Assembly: GCF_008710135.1 (NCBI RefSeq)
Contig: NZ_VYKK01000012.1
Coordinates: 124,001-188,000, forward strand
DNA from: Paenibacillus spiritus
GTDB lineage: Bacteria; Bacillota; Bacilli; Paenibacillales; Paenibacillaceae
Length of the DNA stretch: 64,000 nucleotides
Direction: 5' to 3'
Below, in pieces: positions 61,315 to 64,000 of the stretch. How positions within the stretch are numbered: position 1 is the stretch's first letter; each line of letters begins with the position of its first letter. The notes beneath the pieces were generated by a model. The model searched no databases. It worked only from the letters and a program-made list of their open reading frames with translations, and had not been told where the DNA came from. The translations under genes and the position numbers were made by a program.

Positions 61315-62379
61315 ATGAAGATATCAAGCTTGGGGCTGGATCAGCTGACGATTCATGCGATCCGGAATGCGGGCTACGGAATTATTGATCACCAATCGGA
61401 ACCGGACCCGGGACAGGTGGAGGACGGGCTGCTGATTCTGACCAGTGAGCAGGTAGCTCCTGAAGCACTGGCGGGGGTTCGGGAGCGGTATCCGGATGCC
61501 CGGCTGCTGTATTGGTACCGCGAGTTCGGCATCGGCGGCTACCGCACGGTGCACATGCTGTGCGAAGAGCGGGATATCCATTTCCTCCCGCCGCGAACGA
61601 CCCCGCCCGCGCTGATTGAACGGCTTCGGCTGATGCTCGACCGGCAGGCCGAAGAAAGGGCTAATATTATTGCGGTTCTCGGAACCGGCGCGGGCGTTGG
61701 CTGTACCGGCGCAGCCCGGTTGATGGCGGAACGAATGGCGGCCGCAGGCTGCCGGGTCCTTCTGCTTGGGATGAACGTGTACGATCCCGGGTATGACCAT
61801 AAGCCTTCGGTCAGCCTGGACCGGCTGCGGCCCAAGCTGACCGGCAAACGGCTGCATCCGACGGATTTTGAACAATGGGTAAGACAGGACGGCTATCTGT
61901 ATCTTCCGGGCAGCTTCGATTATTTAAGCGCGCTGGACTATCAAGAGGATGAGATGGAGTATCTTCTGACAGAAGCAGCCGCACAGTTCGATGTGGTGAT
62001 ATCCGACTGCGGCTCCATTCCGGAGAGCGCAGCCTGGTATGCGGCGCTGCAGAAGTCTTCGCTTCGCGTAATGGTAGCGAGTCCCCGGCATGAATACCGG
62101 CTGCACAGCCTGCTTGAATTGGCCGGACATCTGGAATTGGCACCCGGAGACTTCCGGCTGTGGGCCAACCGCTGCCGTCCCGACGACGGTCTGTCCGCCA
62201 AAACGCTTGCCGCCCGGACAGGCTGCGAGCTGCTGCTGGAGCTGCCCGAATATGCCCCGGCCGGAGAACGTCTTCCGCTGGGAAGACGGGAGCTTCAGCT
62301 GTTGGACAGCAAGGTAAAAGCGATGCTGTGCGCCTACGGCCTCTTTGGCCGCGGCCGGGAGAAGGGGGTGCTGGCATGA
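61315..62379 (+). CDS. TadZ-like ATPase of Tad locus 2
   Basis: 354 aa. N-terminal receiver-like part (residues 1-100), then a MinD/ParA-like domain with a divergent P-loop GTGAGVGCTGAARLMAERMA: the lysine of the Walker A motif is absent (GVGCTG rather than GVGKTT), so ATP binding may be lost. QFDVVISDCGSIPESAAW is the Walker B region. ATG 61315 follows AAAGGTGG. The stop overlaps the next start (ATGA). Confidence 0.75.
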   Translation: MKISSLGLDQLTIHAIRNAGYGIIDHQSEPDPGQVEDGLLILTSEQVAPEALAGVRERYPDARLLYWYREFGIGGYRTVHMLCEERDIHFLPPRTTPPALIERLRLMLDRQAEERANIIAVLGTGAGVGCTGAARLMAERMAAAGCRVLLLGMNVYDPGYDHKPSVSLDRLRPKLTGKRLHPTDFEQWVRQDGYLYLPGSFDYLSALDYQEDEMEYLLTEAAAQFDVVISDCGSIPESAAWYAALQKSSLRVMVASPRHEYRLHSLLELAGHLELAPGDFRLWANRCRPDDGLSAKTLAARTGCELLLELPEYAPAGERLPLGRRELQLLDSKVKAMLCAYGLFGRGREKGVLA

Positions 62380-63932
62380 ATGCCATACGAAGACCGGCTC
62401 TTGGCCGGCCCGGCGTCCCGTTGGCGAAGTGGATCAAGGCTCCCGGTACGGCCGGCAGGGGAGATTCTGCTTCCGCAGCCGCAGGCGGCCGGCGAAAGCC
62501 GTTCTCCTTGAAAGCCAGCCTTCTTCGCAGCAGGCCGGCCGGACAAGAGGATTTTCAGGAATTCTTGTCTGTGATGAAGCGGGAGCTGGGGGCCGGACTG
62601 GAGCGTGAGGACGGCAGTTATTTCGAGCTGAACGGCCGGGCGCTGGTCGGTGAGCCGCAGGCGGTCAGCTTTTTCATGAACGAGATTGAGAAGTATTTGA
62701 GGAAGACGCCGTTCAGCGGCAGGCTTCCCGAGGCTTACGACAGCGCTGCGGAAGCGTTGTTCCATGAATGGAAGGGGTTCGGGCCGGCGTACCGCTGGTT
62801 TACGGACAGGGCTTACAGCGAGTCAACGGGTCTTCAGATTATCGGCCGTCAGATTTTCTACAACGTGAAAGGGCAATTTGTGCCCTACCCCTATGAGATG
62901 CCGTCGCTGGAGCGGGTAGAGCAGTTGAAGAGAGCGCTGCTGAAGAGTGATCCTGCGCAGAGGCTGAACAAGGATCATCCTTCCGCCGAATTCAAAATGG
63001 ATGACCCGCTGTGGCCCGGACGCTTCATCCGGCTGGCCATCTGGGTGCAGCCCCGGGTATGGGACGGCTTTACAACGCTGTCAATGCGCCGCCAGGTGGT
63101 CGAGTTCCTCGATCTCGACGATCAGGCGGGAACCGGGTGTGTACCCGGGGAAGCCGTCCCGATGATTCGCGCGCTGGCGCGAACCTTCCGCAATACGGTC
63201 ATTGCCGGAGCCGTGGGATCGGGCAAAACGACTTTTGCCAATACGATTGTAGGGGAACAACTGCTTGGAGCCGACTCCTGCATGGGCGTGGTGATGATCG
63301 AGAAGCATCCTGAATCCACGCTGCCCCACCAGATTAAAGGCCACCGGATTATCCCGATTCAGGCAGCCAACGAGGAGCTGATGGAAGTCGGCATGGAGTC
63401 GCTGCGGCATGATCCGAATCTCATCTTCATGACGGAGATGCGCTACAACGAATGGGAGTTCTACCTGTGGAGCGGCGAGAAGGGCTATGACGGGCTGACG
63501 GGGACTTTCCATACGGTTGATCCGGAGGACATTCCGTATCAGGGCGCTTTTGCCGTATCGACCCGGGTTGGAGGCAGCCTGAAGGGGCATCTGGTCTCTG
63601 CGCTGAAAGCCTGCGAGCTTGTCTACATTCTGGAGAGCGCCGGAGCAGGGAAGAAAAGGCTGAGCCGGATTTCGGAGATCGTGTACGATGAGGCCTCCCG
63701 TTCCGTGTATGCCCATGATTTGATGCGCTGGGACAGGGAGGCCGGGGAGTGGAGGTATCATGAAGGAATCAGCGAGAGCATGAGGGTCAAAATGAGCGGA
63801 AAAGACCGGGACTCCGCCCGTATCTTCCAAAGTGAATTATCCCGGCTGGCCGGCGGGAAGCCGCTGCGCCATCCGCGCAAGGAGAGTCTCAAATCCCGCA
63901 TGGTGCTCCGCGAAGAGGGAGGCGAGCGATGA
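62376..63932 (+). CDS. TadA/CpaF-like secretion ATPase of Tad locus 2
   Basis: 518 aa. Walker A GAVGSGKTTFANTI (about residue 287), then LIFMTEMRYNEWEFYL in the Walker B position and GLTGTFHTVDPED as His box. Compared with TadA of locus 1, the Walker B reads FMTEMR instead of VVGEVRG, and the N-terminal 45 residues are Gly/Ala/Arg rich. A distant CpaF branch. ATG 62376 overlaps the upstream stop. Confidence 0.82.
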   Translation: MNAIRRPALGRPGVPLAKWIKAPGTAGRGDSASAAAGGRRKPFSLKASLLRSRPAGQEDFQEFLSVMKRELGAGLEREDGSYFELNGRALVGEPQAVSFFMNEIEKYLRKTPFSGRLPEAYDSAAEALFHEWKGFGPAYRWFTDRAYSESTGLQIIGRQIFYNVKGQFVPYPYEMPSLERVEQLKRALLKSDPAQRLNKDHPSAEFKMDDPLWPGRFIRLAIWVQPRVWDGFTTLSMRRQVVEFLDLDDQAGTGCVPGEAVPMIRALARTFRNTVIAGAVGSGKTTFANTIVGEQLLGADSCMGVVMIEKHPESTLPHQIKGHRIIPIQAANEELMEVGMESLRHDPNLIFMTEMRYNEWEFYLWSGEKGYDGLTGTFHTVDPEDIPYQGAFAVSTRVGGSLKGHLVSALKACELVYILESAGAGKKRLSRISEIVYDEASRSVYAHDLMRWDREAGEWRYHEGISESMRVKMSGKDRDSARIFQSELSRLAGGKPLRHPRKESLKSRMVLREEGGER

Positions 63933-63933
63933 A

Positions 63934-64000
63934 ATGGCAGTATTGGCGATGGTGCGGTTCACGCTTCATCTCGTAGCGGCTTGCGGACTATGGCTGCTGG
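63934..64000 (+). CDS. Start of a membrane protein, probably TadB-like (truncated by window end)
   Basis: The frame from ATG 63934 is open to the edge: MAVLAMVRFTLHLVAACGLWLL, strongly hydrophobic. GGGAGG lies 11 nt upstream. ATG 63929 in another frame stops after 15 codons. A TadB-type gene is expected after a TadA gene, but only 22 codons can be seen. Confidence 0.45.
   Translation, partial: MAVLAMVRFTLHLVAACGLWLL

Overview
This 64 kb window is most likely chromosomal DNA of a Paenibacillus (Bacillota, high GC). Reasons: a Bacillus-type core order (ydcC-like lipoprotein, alr, ndoAI, ndoA, tex, cmpA, sprT, tRNA-Asn, tRNA-Ser), spore-cortex protein CmpA, SLH-domain surface proteins, a cyclodextrin glucanotransferase resembling that of P. 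macerans, and strong AGGAGG-type ribosome binding sites. The left edge cuts into a gene and the right edge falls at the start of one.

Layout. 0-5.4 kb: core genes ending with tex. 5.6-15.3 kb: an SLH protein, an EF-G-like ribosomal-protection GTPase, the fruRKA fructose PTS operon, and a secreted CGTase with a promoter/operator pair. 15.4-31.1 kb: a type I-C CRISPR-Cas locus. Array 1 (35 repeats) is read leftward, followed by a LacI-family regulator, then cas3-cas5c-cas8c-cas7-cas4-cas1-cas2, then array 2 (55 repeats) read rightward. The two leaders face the cas genes and align without gaps over 185 nt. The two repeat types differ only at four stem positions that compensate each other. One spacer occurs in both arrays. 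cas1 carries an in-frame TGA at codon 60. 31.2-36.7 kb: CGNR zinc-finger protein, DinB-like protein, a 55-aa membrane peptide, cmpA, a hypothetical protein, a YqjF-like protein, a hydroxypyruvate isomerase-like protein, a DUF2512 protein, sprT and two tRNAs. In Bacillus, tex, cmpA and sprT are adjacent as I recall, so the 5.4-33 kb block looks like accessory DNA placed within a conserved neighbourhood.

36.8-41.5 kb: a complete branched-chain amino acid ABC transporter (livHMGFK). 41.6-43.4 kb: tRNA-Glu and two identical tRNA-Leu(GAG) genes bracketing a small cassette of two XRE regulators and a PAS-like protein. 43.5-46.5 kb: cysK, a glutathione peroxidase, ohr with an OhrR-like box, a small Cys-rich protein and a DCC-family protein.

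46.6-57.3 kb: a Tad/Flp pilus locus (tadZ, tadA, tadB, tadC, flp, three TadE/TadG-like proteins, prepilin peptidase, FHA protein) with a promoter-terminator leader and one gene that apparently starts at ATT. 57.3-60.3 kb: a TIGR01777-type epimerase, nfo and purU. 60.6-64 kb: a second, divergent Tad-like cluster (CpaB/SAF, TadZ-like, TadA-like, and the start of a membrane protein).

The most notable signals are the twin-array architecture with strictly conserved leader spacing, the same target captured in both arrays, the interrupted cas1, the second Tad-like cluster and the ATT start. All statements come from reading the sequence by eye; no database search was run.
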